Assembly: GCA_022614965.1 (NCBI GenBank) | Contig: JAKEHO010000066.1 | Coordinates: 1 to 32,584 of the forward strand | Direction: 5' to 3' | Origin: Gammaproteobacteria bacterium | GTDB taxonomy: Bacteria; Pseudomonadota; Gammaproteobacteria; JAKEHO01 | DNA: 32,584 bases | Translations under genes and position numbers: made by a program | The notes under the pieces: generated by a model | Seen by the model: the letters and a program-made list of their open reading frames with translations, nothing else | Databases searched by the model: none | What the model was told of the DNA's origin: nothing | In this document: one piece after another, positions 1 through 11,100 of the stretch | Layout: the number at the start of each line of letters is the position of its first letter | Position numbering within the stretch: the first letter of the stretch is position 1

Positions 1-167
1 GTAATTCTCGTTTTATGGTGTGGCGGCCCGGTGAATCTGTCGGGATTCTACCCCCTTGCTCATTTTTAACCGCCTCTTTGTAAACATATAGCACAATGAG
101 CCTGGATTGCCAGCTTTTTCCGGACACGATGTAGGAAAAAGGCGATAGGATAGGGCGGTTTGACATG
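1..167 (+). repeat. Repeat B, copy 1 (about 167 bp dispersed direct repeat)
   Basis: This block recurs in the same orientation at 15886-16053, with about a dozen substitutions and one 1-bp indel. Similarity starts at the first base of the window and stops after TTTGACATG. The block contains a 7-bp inverted repeat, GCTCATT and AATGAGC, about 38 bp apart around an AT-rich centre. I see no coding frame in it and cannot assign it to a known insertion sequence. The two copies bracket the whole RTX secretion region. The window starting exactly at a repeat boundary suggests an assembly break. Confidence 0.85.
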
Positions 168-228
168 GCTCAAGCATACGGCCGCTCGAAGCCGCGTCAC
201 GAGTCTGCCTTGTTTATGAACTGATTGT

Positions 229-571
229 CATGGGGTTCTGCCCCCGTGGACGGGTTCATTTTCTTTGCGCATCCAAGGAAAACGAACCAAAAGACAGGGC
301 GCCCCGACGACTGGGTCCCTTCGCTCGTTTCTTCGCTGCCGAGTCCCGCTTCGCTCGAAACCCAGGGCTGACCCTCCCTGGTAAGCCCGTTCGGCGGGGT
401 GGCGCTCCGCTGGAGCCCCATCTCTTTCCGCCTCACCCTTTGCTTCTCGGCTGCCTCGGGCTCGCCCGACGGGCAGTCCGTTGCCCGACGTGCGCGTGCC
501 GGTATCCTTACCGGCACCCTTCGGCTAATCCTCCTTCGGCTGCGATGCTCGGCTGCGTCGAACGGGTATAA
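229..571 (-). repeat. Repeat A, copy 1 (about 340 bp dispersed repeat, full length)
   Basis: Read on the minus strand from 571 to 229, this matches 25799-26130 almost throughout and 24694-24857 over its two ends. It starts with GCATCGCAGCCGAAGGAGG. It then has a perfect hairpin (GTGCCGGTA against TACCGGCAC) and CG-rich runs such as GCCCGTCGGGCGAGCCC, and ends near a TTCTTTGCGC / AAAGAAAATGAACCC segment. Long open frames cross it on both strands, but they shift between copies and resemble no protein family, so I treat it as non-coding. Its 5' end (571) faces the truncated RTX gene remnant at 606-735. Confidence 0.85.
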
Positions 572-605
572 AGTAGAAACAGGGCGCGGAGGGGCTTTTA
601 TGAGA

Positions 606-735
606 TTAAGCGCGATCCCAGGCGGCGGCGATGGCAGCCTCCATTTGTTGTTGTTCTCGTGCCGCGAGAAAGATTTCACCCCGCGAAGGGTGGGTCAAAG
701 TCGGCTATTGCGCTTACCAACTTATCCACTAGTGA
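606..735 (-). pseudogene. Remnant of the 3' end of a second RTX gene
   Basis: In the frame ending with the stop at 606-608, the minus strand encodes [24 protein letters not shown] (in two runs: GEIFLAAREQQQ, then [12 protein letters not shown]). The intact RTX protein ends [24 protein letters not shown]. Nucleotide similarity to 2186-2315 continues upstream to about 735, but a 1-bp length difference near 680-689 breaks the frame and stop codons follow. Only the extreme C-terminus of a paralogue is left, next to the 5' end of repeat A copy 1. This is a dead gene fragment; it implies a former second RTX gene or a partial duplication of the intact one. Confidence 0.8.
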
Positions 736-879
736 AAATGCCTTTGAGCTACCCCGTTTCCGTTTCCAGCCTAGTATGGTGGTCGCCATCGGATTCGGAG
801 CCCCTTAAGTTGACTGTATATAGTTCCCTACCTTGTCATCGAAAAAGCCGCATTTCCAGAAGAGACTCAAGGTAATATA

Positions 880-1401
880 TTGGCTATGAATTCAATTAGA
901 ATTGTGCTGGCGTTACTGTTTGTTATTTTACTAACTGGTTGCAGTGATAGTAATAATCAAAATACATCTAAATCAGAGTTAGTAATAGACCAAGCAGCAG
1001 CGTCTGAATTTAAGTCCTTTCTAGAGCCTATTATTCCTAGATTAGTAGACGTCCTGGACAAACATGGCTTAAGAATTGATGAGAATGATAAAGAGTCTAT
1101 TGAGATTCAATTACAAAAATATCACCCAGAAGATATTCAAAAAGGAGTAATACAAACAGCTAGAGTTACGATTGTGGCTCATTATCCATATGAGATTTTA
1201 GGAGAACCGTTGGAATACCCAGACGTTATTTGGTTCGAGTTTGCTAAGGTAGAAAATAAATGGAATTTATTATTATTTAATGGATATGTTCAAGAATATT
1301 CGTTAGAAAATTCCCCCGCTGAATATGAAACCCCAGATTATCACCAAGACATTAAATCAATTTTTCCAAATCACATAGAGTTTAAAGCAAAAAATAGATA
1401 A
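880..1401 (+). CDS. Hypothetical lipoprotein, AT-rich
   Basis: The 173-aa product has a type II signal peptide: a hydrophobic segment at residues 8-19 and the lipobox LTGC, with the lipidated Cys at 21. It should be anchored to a membrane and face the periplasm. I recognise no family in the rest, a mixed acidic domain with several Tyr/Trp-rich segments (YPYEILGEP, VIWFEFAKVENKWNLLLF). The ATG at 880 has AAGG seven bases upstream; a second in-frame ATG at 886 is less well placed. Base composition is much more AT-rich than neighbouring DNA. The gene sits between repeat A copy 1 and a short stray copy of that repeat's 5' end, which suggests acquisition by transfer. Expression is plausible but its role is unknown. 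Confidence 0.7.
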   Translation: MAMNSIRIVLALLFVILLTGCSDSNNQNTSKSELVIDQAAASEFKSFLEPIIPRLVDVLDKHGLRIDENDKESIEIQLQKYHPEDIQKGVIQTARVTIVAHYPYEILGEPLEYPDVIWFEFAKVENKWNLLLFNGYVQEYSLENSPAEYETPDYHQDIKSIFPNHIEFKAKNR

Positions 1402-1442
1402 CAAAAAAAGGGATCGGAAGCATTTTTTAGATTTACCAGCAT

Positions 1443-1478
1443 TCGGCTGCGTCGAACGGGTTATATAAATGACAGGGC
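1443..1478 (-). repeat. Stray fragment of the repeat A 5' end
   Basis: The segment TCGGCTGCGTCGAACGGGT followed by TATA and, a few bases later, ACAGGGC repeats 549-585 in the same orientation. It marks the edge of repeat A copy 1 being present twice, 894 bp apart, flanking the RTX remnant and the lipoprotein gene. This fits insertion of the intervening block into, or duplication of, the repeat edge. Confidence 0.65.
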
Positions 1479-1581
1479 CAAACTCCAATTATTTCTCATT
1501 GGAATCGAGGCTGATCCGATTTAATTCTGTTTCATCTTTTTATTCCGTTTCAGCTTAACAAGGGCGTTCTGAATCCGCCGC

Positions 1582-1887
1582 TCAGGCAAGCGCTTCTAGG
1601 CCGTGCTCGTCAACTAGATTCAGCAGCTTCACTGAGGGACCATTGGGTTTCTTCTGCCCCTGCTCCCACTTCTGCACGGTTGATGGACTCGTGTTGAGGT
1701 AAGCTGCGAACACGGCCTGGCTCGCTTTATTACTGTACCGGATGCGTCGAATTTGTGCCGCAGTGTAGTGCTTTACGGGCGGCAGGCACAGCGCATCGAA
1801 TTCGCGCATGGTCTTCGCGTCCATCGCGCCTGCCTTCCGCAGACCCTTTGCCGTCTCATGGACGGCTTTTAAGATTGACTTAGCCAT
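1582..1887 (-). CDS. HigA/NadS-type XRE antitoxin
   Basis: The 101-aa protein has a C-terminal helix-turn-helix of the XRE/Cro-CI type (about residues 52-95; core SQAVFAAYLNTSPSTVQKWEQ, then KKPNGPS). It is preceded by the leader typical of antitoxins paired with RelE/HigB-like toxins (AKSILKAVHETAKGL). It should bind its own promoter and neutralise its toxin by direct contact. The ATG at 1887 overlaps the 3' end of the toxin frame by 8 bp. A good ribosome site, AGGTGAGG, lies inside the toxin tail. The toxin is internally deleted, so the antitoxin now appears to be an orphan. It may persist as a regulator or as an anti-addiction factor against related toxins elsewhere. NadS-type orphan regulators are the alternative reading. 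Confidence 0.85.
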   Translation of the reverse strand: MAKSILKAVHETAKGLRKAGAMDAKTMREFDALCLPPVKHYTAAQIRRIRYSNKASQAVFAAYLNTSPSTVQKWEQGQKKPNGPSVKLLNLVDEHGLEALA

Positions 1888-2035
1888 CGTTCCTCACCTC
1901 GATTAGTTCACCGGCTTGTATCGCTTTGGCCAAGGTACGATTTCTGTAACCCAGCAACTCCGCCGCCAGGATACCGTCTCTTAGCCCTTCCTTGGCTCCC
2001 CATTTATGGAACCACTTCGTTTTGAAGGTCCGCAC
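1880..2035 (-). pseudogene. HigB/RelE-type toxin with internal deletion
   Basis: A GTG at 2035 opens a frame of about 51 codons ending at 1880. The N-terminal part reads VRTFKTKWFHKWGAKEGL, the hallmark start of the RelE-like HigB toxins (RxFKTKWFxxWAxKEGL). The C-terminal part reads LAKAIQAGELIEV, the hallmark end. Family members are usually 110-125 residues. The middle, which carries the RNase core (the GGGLxKxRVARPGxGKSGGYRT region), is missing while the frame is kept. The product is very unlikely to be a functional RNase. The 8-bp overlap with the antitoxin start is the usual higBA layout, so this is the true partner gene in decay. The alternative, a short chimeric open frame, is less likely given both conserved ends. 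Confidence 0.75.
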
Positions 2036-2060
2036 GGATCGGTCCAATCAGCAAATGAAA

Positions 2061-2090
2061 AGTATAGCATTAAGTACCATAGTTTGTCTA
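2061..2090 (-). promoter_or_regulatory. Probable promoter of the higBA remnant
   Basis: On the minus strand a TAGACA -35 box (2085-2090) and a TATACT -10 box (2061-2066) are separated by 18 bp, about 25 bp upstream of the GTG of the toxin remnant. Both boxes match sigma-70 consensus well. The surrounding AT-rich sequence is where an XRE antitoxin would be expected to bind, though I see no convincing long palindrome. Confidence 0.55.
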
Positions 2091-2185
2091 CCAGCTATTA
2101 AGCTTTTGACGAGGTCGCCACCTTCCAGTACTCGGCTACATGGAATGGCTAAAAGAAGAACAGGGTGTTGGGGGGTGTCGTTAGA

Positions 2186-5100
2186 TTAAGCGCTGTCCCA
2201 GGCGGCTGCGATGGCGGCATCGATCTGCTGTTGTTCTTGTGCGGCGAGAGAGATTTCGCCGGCCATAGGCGGATTGAAGGCGGCCATTGCGTTCACAAGC
2301 CGATTGACTTGTGAGTTGAGTAGTACCGCGCCGTCCGAGGTGTGGAACTCCTCGATTTGCCGGCTCGAATCTTTATACCATTTAGCTATTGTCACCTCAT
2401 CGTCCGATCCGAGCAGGGAGATATTTAAATGTTTGCCGTCTCGGGAAAACCATAGTTGGTCCGGGGTGATGCCTTCGCCGAATGACACGATGTCCAAGGA
2501 GCCTCCCTCGTCCCAGAGGGTGTCCATTCCATCGTTCCGGTTGAAGAGATACGTGTCGTTTCCTTTGCCGCCTTCAAGCCAGTCCTTGCCTTTGCCACCG
2601 CTCAAGACATCGTCACCGTCTCCCCCAAACAAGTCATCGTCACCACTTCCACCCGATAAGGTGTCATTGCCATCCTTGCCCTTCAGACGATCGTCGCCGT
2701 CGCCGCCAGCCAGGCGGTCATTGCCGTTCTTTCCCTTAAGGACATCATTGCCAGCACCACCGTCCAGCGTGTTATCACCATCTCCGCCCTTGATGTGGTC
2801 ATTGCCTTCTTCGCCGAAGATGACGTCGTTCCCATCCTTGCCACGTAGTCTGTCGTTGCCTCCGCGGCCGAATATGATGTCGTCGCCGTTGGTTCCTTTG
2901 ATCTTCTCACGCCTCTGAGTGCCTTCAATCACGGCCGGATTTTTATCCACGGTCAGTGTGAATTCATCAGCAGCGGAGGCGAGACTGGTATCGGTCGCGC
3001 TGACCTTAATCGAAAGGCTGCCCAGATCATCGCGGGTCGGAGTTCCGGTAAAGGTTGCGGTAGCGGTATCGAAGCTGAGCCAGGCCGGTAAGGGTGTACC
3101 GTCGGCGAGTGAAGCGCCTAAGGTGAGGTCATCACCGTGAATCAGGTCCTGGTCGCTGAACGTATCGGCCGGAATTTGAAAGTTGATGGTCTGAAACTCG
3201 ACAGCGCTTTGATCCGCAAGGAGCATCGCCAACACTGGCGCATCATTAACGTTGCTGACCGTGAGTGAAAAGGTGTCATTCGCTGCAAGTCCTTCCCCAT
3301 CGGCTATCGTGACTCTGACGTCAATGGTGCCCACGTCATCATTCGTAGGCGTGCCGGTGAAGGTTCGTGTGGCTGGACCGAAGGCAAGCCACAGGGGCAG
3401 GGCAGTTGCATCGGCTAAGGTTGCGCTGAAAGACTGGCTGTCCCCGATATCCGGATCACTGAAGGTATTACCCGGGACCTGGAAGTTAAACGGGGTATCC
3501 TCATCGGCACTTTGGTCTGTAATCGGGTTTTCAAGCACCGGGATTCGGTTGGCGGCCCCGATGAGGGCTTCGATATCGGCATCCGAGAGCAGTATGTTGT
3601 CCGCAAAGGCAAACTGTTCAATATGTCGATCAACGCCGTCGAACCATCCTTTGATCGTGATGCTGTCGTTGCCATTCAGGCTCACCGCAAGGTCATTTGC
3701 GACTTGTTGGACCTGCAAGTTGTCGACATTGATGCCATCGCCGAAGAGGATCTGGTCGTTTCCGGCAATGTCATTAACCATATCATCGCCATCACCGGGG
3801 TTAATCACATAGCTATCACCCCCCATGCCGCCCGCCAGAGTGTCGTTACCGGGCCCGCCGGTGATGACATCGTCACCATCGCCAGATGTGATGGTGTCAT
3901 CGCCGTCGAATCCAAGAATCCGATCGGTGATGTTGGTTCCTCTCAGTGTGTCGTTCTCATCGGTACCATCAATATCAAAGCCCTGCCTTATGAATTCCTC
4001 GTAACTCTGAACGGTGCCATCCGCGAATTGGAACGTGTTAACCGCGCGCGGGCCGAAGACATCATCAGGGTCGAAGTTTGGGATCTCAATCTTACCCAGC
4101 CCGTCACCAAACCTTATGACGAGCGACCCGAGCCCTAGACTCATCTGGCTACGATTAATATTGTTTCCAACGACAATTGAGTTGCCGCCGCTGCTTCCCG
4201 ATCTGGCGTCATCGTGTATGACAATGCGGTAGTCCAGGGCATTGACAATATAGGTGTCATTGCCTGGCCCGGCCGTTACGGTCATTGGGAATAAGATTGG
4301 GAAGGGACCGATATTACCGCTATTGAAATGCAGCGTATTGTTGCCCGAACCGGTGTTGATGCGTACGCCGCCACCCGTATAGTTGGAGATATTAATCGTG
4401 TCATTTCCGCCGAGTGCGAATATCGTCTTGTCACTGCTCGTCACATTGATCGTGTCGTCACCATCGGAGGCCACAATATCCGCCTCATGACGGAAATCCT
4501 GACCGTAGACGATAAAGCTGTTACCGCTTGTTGCACCAAAACCAGGTGCGCCGATAATGACATCGTTGAATCCATCGGCGTTGACATCCCCAGCTGAAGA
4601 CACTGAGAAGCCGGTGCTGTCCCTGTCATTAATACCATTAATGCGAAACCCATTCGTCCCATCAAGTTCCGCAAGGTCGATACCGGCGGTGAATCCGTTG
4701 GCTTTGCCAAACACGACATAGGTCTGCCCGGTCTGACTACTCCCATCAGGCCTAGCCAATGGGGCACCAATAGTTACATCATCAAAGCCATCGGCATTGA
4801 CATCTCCCGCAGATGAAACCGATGTCCCGCTTTCGTCAAATGCCTGAATGCCAGTGATGCGAAAACCATTCGTCCCATCGAGAGCTCTGAGATCGACAAA
4901 ACCATTAAACCCACTTGCTCCGCCGAACACCACATAACTTTCTCCCGCCTGGTTATTAGCACTTGGTGCGCCGATGACGACATCATCGAAGCCATCGTTA
5001 TTCACATCTCCCGCGCCGGAGACCGAAAGACCGGTGTTGTCGTTCGCAGTTATTCCAGACAGCCGAAAGCCATTGATACCATCGAGATCGGCGAGGTTGA

Positions 5101-8100
5101 CAGTCGAGGTGAATTCATTGGCCTTGCCAAAGACCACATAGCTTTTGCCGCTATCATCAATGCCGAAATCGTCAGCAAATGTTGCGGGCGCTCCAATGAC
5201 AACGTCGTCGTAACCGTCGCCGTTGACATCCCCGGCCCCAGAGACTGATGTACCGCTTCGATCATTGGCGTCGACGCCGTCGAGCCGAAAGCCATTGATA
5301 CCATCGAGATGGGCGAGGTTGATGCTTGCAGGGAACCCATCTGCTTTTCCAAATATGACATAGCTTCGACCAGCGTCGTTATTGGCGCTCGGCACACCGA
5401 TGATGACATCATCAAGCCCATCGCTGTTTACGTCTCCAGCAGAAGCCACCGAGACGTCTCTTGAAGTCCCCGTCTCGATGCCTTCGATCCGAACCCCCTT
5501 CGTGCCATCGAGATTGGTGAGCTCGACGGTGGGGCCAAACTCTGCAATTTGACCGAAGACAACATAGCCAGCGTGGATGGCTTCAGTGCCAACCCTGAAC
5601 ATGGAATCAAGTTCAGTACTAACTACATCAATGACGATGTCATCTAATCCATCACCATTGAAATCACCAGCGGATGACGACGTATGAATTGGAATCCAAC
5701 CCTCTTCGCTGAGAAAGCGAAAACCGTTGCTTCCATCAAGGTCATTGAGGTCAAACTCATTACCGAGGCCGCCCCCCTGCCCAAATACGACGTAGCTCTC
5801 TCCAAATCCGACAGGAAATTCCCCACTACTGACATTTCCCCCACTGACCAGGACATCGTCAAAGCCATCGCCATTGATGTCCCCCGCGGAGGACACTGAT
5901 GCCCCATTACGGACGATAAAGTACTCAACCCGGGTACCAATACGGCGTATACCACCGCCAATATGAGTTGCCACGGATTTGCTGCTGGCCGATTCAACAT
6001 CAAGGGTGAATTCATCGCTCACACTCGCAGTACCGGTATCAGTAGCGGTCATTTTGATGGTGACAGTGCCAATGTCGTCGATAGTCGGGATGCCGGTAAA
6101 TGTCTGGGTATCTGGGTCAAAGGAAAGCCAGGCGGGCAGGGCAGTGTCATCGGCTTGGGTTGCGGTGAAGCTCAGTGTGTCGCCCACATCCGGGTCGCTG
6201 AACGAATCAGAAGGTATCTGATAGGAGAACGAGAAGTTTTCAGTGGCTGTGCGGTCGGGCAATTCTATAGACACGATGGGTGCGTCATTAGTGTTATTAA
6301 CTGTCAGGTTGAACGCATCAGCAACCGACAAGCCACCGCTATCCGTCGCGGTGACTTTTACCTCGACGGTGCCGACGTTGCTGTTTTCGGGGGTTCCGCT
6401 GAAGGTTCCGGTGTCTGAATCAAGGGACAGCCAACTGGGCAGGGGCGAACCATTGGCCAAGGCGGCACCGAAGGTCAGGCTATCGGCGGCATCGGGGTCG
6501 GTAAATGTGTCGGCTGGAACCTGGAAACTGAAGGGTGAATCTTCGTCGGTTTGCTGGTCGGCAATCGGGGCGTTGACAACTGGCGGATGGTTAATGAGAG
6601 CTTCAAATTCACGGGGACCCAGTTCCGTGCCGTCGGCAAATAGGAATCGCTCGATTCTGTTATTGTCCCAATTATTGATTTCAATCCGCTCATTGCCGAT
6701 AAGGATCCTGAGGTTCCCATCCTGGAGCTGCACATTGAGATCATCAACAATGATCCCATCGCCAAATACGATGGCGTCTTGCCCGTCCGAATCGGTAATC
6801 CGCTTGATCGAGGTGCCACGGTTGAAAAAGTAGGCATCGTCACCCAGGCCACCGTTCAGGACATCGAAGTTCCCATTAACGGCAAAGACATCATTACCCG
6901 GTGTGCCGTTAAGGATATTTGTGCTTGAGCTGACGTTGAAAAACTGGCCTTGATTGATACCGGACAAAATATTCTTGCCGGATATCGTGACGCCGTTACT
7001 GAATACAAAGGCATCAATGAACGGGTTAGCTTGCCAGTCCTTAAACGTCAGGGAATTGTTATCATTAATCTTGATAACAAGATCGGCGCCAGTTTCGGAT
7101 ATGGTGACGGCAGCGAGTGTGATACCACCCAGAAGCACCACGCTGTCAAAGCCACTTGAGTCAGTGATGACGTCATGGCCATGGCCTGACTGGTAGATAT
7201 ACAGATCATGGCTTAGATTTCCTTCTTGCGTGTCGGCACCGATACCTCCCACCAAAGTATCGCTGCCCGCGCCGCCGTCCAATACATCATCCCCTTCAGC
7301 ACCGTCAAGGCGGTCGGTTCCATCACCACCATCAAGGATGTCGTTGCCAGCGCGGCCGAACAATTGGTCGTTGTCGGCACCGCCAGCGAGACTATCATCA
7401 TCTTCGCCGCCGTTTAGAAAATCATTACCTGGACCACCGGCAACTACGTCATTTCCGGCATCGCCCTGAAGACGATCATCGCCCTCACCGCCATCAAGCT
7501 GATCATCGCCAGCGGATCCAAGGAGCGTATCAGTGCCTTCACCCCCGCCCAGGGTGTCATTGCCGTCTTCACCCTGGAGTTGGTCATCTCCTTCACTGCC
7601 AGCGAGCTGATCGTCATCAGGCCCACCGAATAGGTTGTCATTTCCGGTGCCGCCTGTAAGGAGGTCCATTCCCTCACCTCCATCGAGTTGATCGTTACTA
7701 TCTCCACCATCAAGGGTGTCGTTGCCGGCGCGGCCGAACAAGCTATCGTCACCAGCACCGCCGGCGAGACTATCATCACCTTCACCGCCGCTTACAAAAT
7801 CATTACCTGGACCACCGGCAACGACGTCGTTTCCGTCATCGCCCTGGAGATGGTCATCGCCCTCGCCGCCGTCTACCTGGTCATCGCCAGCAAATCCAAA
7901 TAGCTCATCGGTGCCCGCGCCACCGGCGAGCGTGTCTTTGCCGTCTTCGCCCTGAAGGAGATCAGCTCCTTCACCACCAGCGAGCTTATCATCGCCACTG
8001 CCGCCAAACAGCTGGTCATCGCCTTCGCCGCCATCGAGTTGATCATCGCCAGTGATGCCAAACAGTCTGTCGTTCCCTGCGCCACCGGTGAGGCTATCAT

Positions 8101-11100
8101 TACCGTCGTCGCCCTGGAGGGCATCATTGCCCTCACCGCCGTCAAGCTGATCATCGTTTTCGTTGCCGAACATCAGGTCATCGCCGCTTCCTCCAATCAG
8201 AATGTCATTACCCGCGCCACCAAAAAACGTGTCGTTGCCATCCTGGCCGTCTAGACTGTCGTTTCCTTCGTTCCCCTGCAGTTCATCGTCACCAACCCCA
8301 CCAAGAAGAAAATCATTCCCCGCTTGGCCAAAAAGTAAGTCATCACCTTCACCACCGTCTAAAGTATCATCGCCCTCATTGCCTTGGAGTTGATCAGTAC
8401 CCGCATCGCCCGCTAAGAGATCGTTGTCGGCACCACCTAGAAGCAAATCATCACCTGGTCCGCCCGTCAATTCATCTTCACCTTCATCACCAACTAGCGC
8501 ATCGTTATCTACTCCACCATCGATGATGTCGTTGCCCAAGCCACCAAAAAGTTTATCTTCACCTTCCCGGCCAAAAATGGTGTCGTCACCTGAGCCACTG
8601 ATTGCCACATCGTTGCCAGTACCTGCATCGATAAAATCTGCTTCGTCCGGCCTAAGGGAGATATCAAATCCCGCGCCGAAAATAATGTCGTTCCCCGCGT
8701 CACCAAAAATGGAATCCGCGCCACCGTTGCCTTCGAGCTGATCATTTCCGTCGCCGCCTCTAATCACATCATTGCCATCGACTCCCTGAATAACGTCATC
8801 GCCTGTTCCGCCATCGAAAAAATCACTACCGAAGCCACCAATCAGGACATCATTCCCGTCGCCACCAAAAAGGGAAGAGACATCTTCAAAGCTGACTTGG
8901 TCGGCACTTATTGATCTGAAGAAAAACCCTTCGAAGGTGAAATCCGTCTGCGGATTCGTAATGAGCAAGGGACCAAGCAGATTGCTCCCAACGCCACCCA
9001 CACTAAACGGAGTCTTTTCACCTGGTGTTACTGAATGCGCGGAATCAACACCAACGAGGCTGACAACGGTATCCAGAAAATCATCACCTGGGCCACCAAT
9101 CAGCACATCATCGCCTAGCCCACTCAAAAGGAGGTCATTCCCGTCACCCCCATCCAATACATCGTTGCCATCGGCACTGGCCAGTACATCATCCCCTGGT
9201 TCCCCGAAGATGACATCGCCCTCACCAGGCGCCAATTGAAATTCGATGTTCGGGATAGCCTGGCCCAATAAGACATCGTTGCCTTCAAAGCCATGGATCT
9301 CCTCGCCTGCATCCGTCAGAGTGAAAAAGTCATCGTTCGGAGTACCTTCGACGAGAAGGAGAGTTTGAGAAGGCTGGCTGTTATCCAGCGTGATGTTGAA
9401 ATGGCCTGACTGGAAGTCGCGGATTTCAAAATTGATATCCGCTTGGGCCATTAACACGTTTTCAGGTGTCAAGACAAAGGTGAACCTGTTAGCGTCATCA
9501 CTTTCATAAACGGTCTGCGTGCCTTGCTTCAGTTTTAGCGTTTCATTCGATATTGTGACTTCGGTGCCGTTACGTTTTTGGTAGGTGATCGTGCCCAGCC
9601 CGTCACTGTCTTGGACGATATCACCGACACCGACGTGGTAGGTATCAAACTCAGCGCCGCCAACGAGCATGTCCGGTGCAAAGTCATCGGAACCGTCAGC
9701 CCCTCCCCCGAAAAGTGTGTCGTCGCCTGCGTTACCCTCTAGGTAATCAGCGCGGCCTTCACCAATGAGTTCGTCATTGCCGCCGCCGCCATAGATATGA
9801 TCTTCTTTTATGCCTCCAGCTAGTTTTCCTTCATCACCTTGGTCGTCCTTATCATCGCCAAAAATAAAACGTTTAGAGTCCGGCAGAAATGGTAGGTCGA
9901 GTCGATTATCGATCACGAAATTCGTAGCCTTGTCTTCGAACAGTTCGGACTCACGTGGACTCAGCTCACGTGTGAGATCGTCTTCACCGAGTTTCAGCTT
10001 AAGCGCCAGAAAGCGTGCGCGATCTTCGAGATAGCGATCGCTTAGATCATCTAATTCACCGTTAATATTGTGAGGTGCGTAGAGAAGGAGGTTGCTTTGT
10101 GCATCGGCACCTGTTACCGCAAATGAGTTGAGCTCCCTCAGCGCATAGCGAAAGGCGATGCCTGACTCAGTTGTGAGCTGGGCGGTTAGGCTAAGCGTCT
10201 CAGCAGGCGTATCGGCGAGGCTCGTGATTTGAAAACCACCGGATGGTAGTTCGTTATAGAATTCGTCCGTTTTCTCCGTACTTATATTCGCTTCTGTGAC
10301 TCCAAATAGGGTTCCGAGATCCTGTAGTAAGGTCTGTAACGTACTGCTCGCCGTGTTAGATGCACTGGATAATGTCTTATGAATGTCTAAAAAGTCCTGG
10401 GGTGTTTGGATAGGGTCTAATTTGTCTAGGATACGATAGACCGATAGGCCATCAGTTAAAAACCTGATGTAATGATTGCCGATAGCGCCAAATAATCCAC
10501 CTCGATTCTCGGTAAAAATAGGCAGCGTCTCACCAACCGTCAGCCCTAAGTTAGCTGCCGCCTCGAACCCAGCAGTACTGAACAGATTGGTAATTCGATC
10601 ATCTGCTATTCCAAAGTTAACATTCAAAAATCGTTCTACCGCCTCTATAAAAAATCCTCCTACAGTGCCAAGCCCAACGCCTGGGCCATTATAGGTGAAG
10701 ACGTGATCGACTAAGTTAGATGTATCTGAATCGCGAGCCATTAAGACGGCTAAATGACCGCCCACTGAGTGGCCAGTGACATTAATAGGATCTTTAAGGT
10801 GACCGTCTTTCTTAAGGTCATCAATAAATTCTTTCAGATCTCTAAATTGAAATATGGCTTTCCCTGTTAATGCAAGAACAGTATCTTCAAAGAAATCAAC
10901 ACCAGGTTCTGTTCCTCGAATAGTAAGGATTTCTTTTTCTAACACAGTGTCAAAAAACAGGGTTCCCGAGAAACCGTCAGGGGTATTTTGTTTATGGTCG
11001 ATAAGCGTATATCGATCAAAGAATTGATTTGCCTGCGAATCAGTGAATCCGCGATCCACTTCCTTTAATTCATTAATAATTCGTTGTCTAAACTGTGCAT

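Noticed and set aside
197..875. Long open frames across repeat A copy 1 on both strands
   Set aside because: The same sequence in copies 2 and 3 gives different, shifted frames; products resemble no family and the region is a repeat.
1992..2189. 65-codon plus-strand open frame
   Set aside because: Lies antisense to the toxin remnant and its promoter; no ribosome site or family resemblance.
3512..4138. 208-codon and other plus-strand frames antisense to the RTX gene
   Set aside because: They are shadows of the repetitive RTX, FG-GAP and cadherin-like coding sequence on the opposite strand.
2560..9850. Dense short tandem repeats that could be taken for CRISPR or minisatellite
   Set aside because: The 27-bp period is the codon pattern of RTX nonapeptides in an open 3000-codon frame; units are adjacent, with no constant repeat/unique spacer structure.
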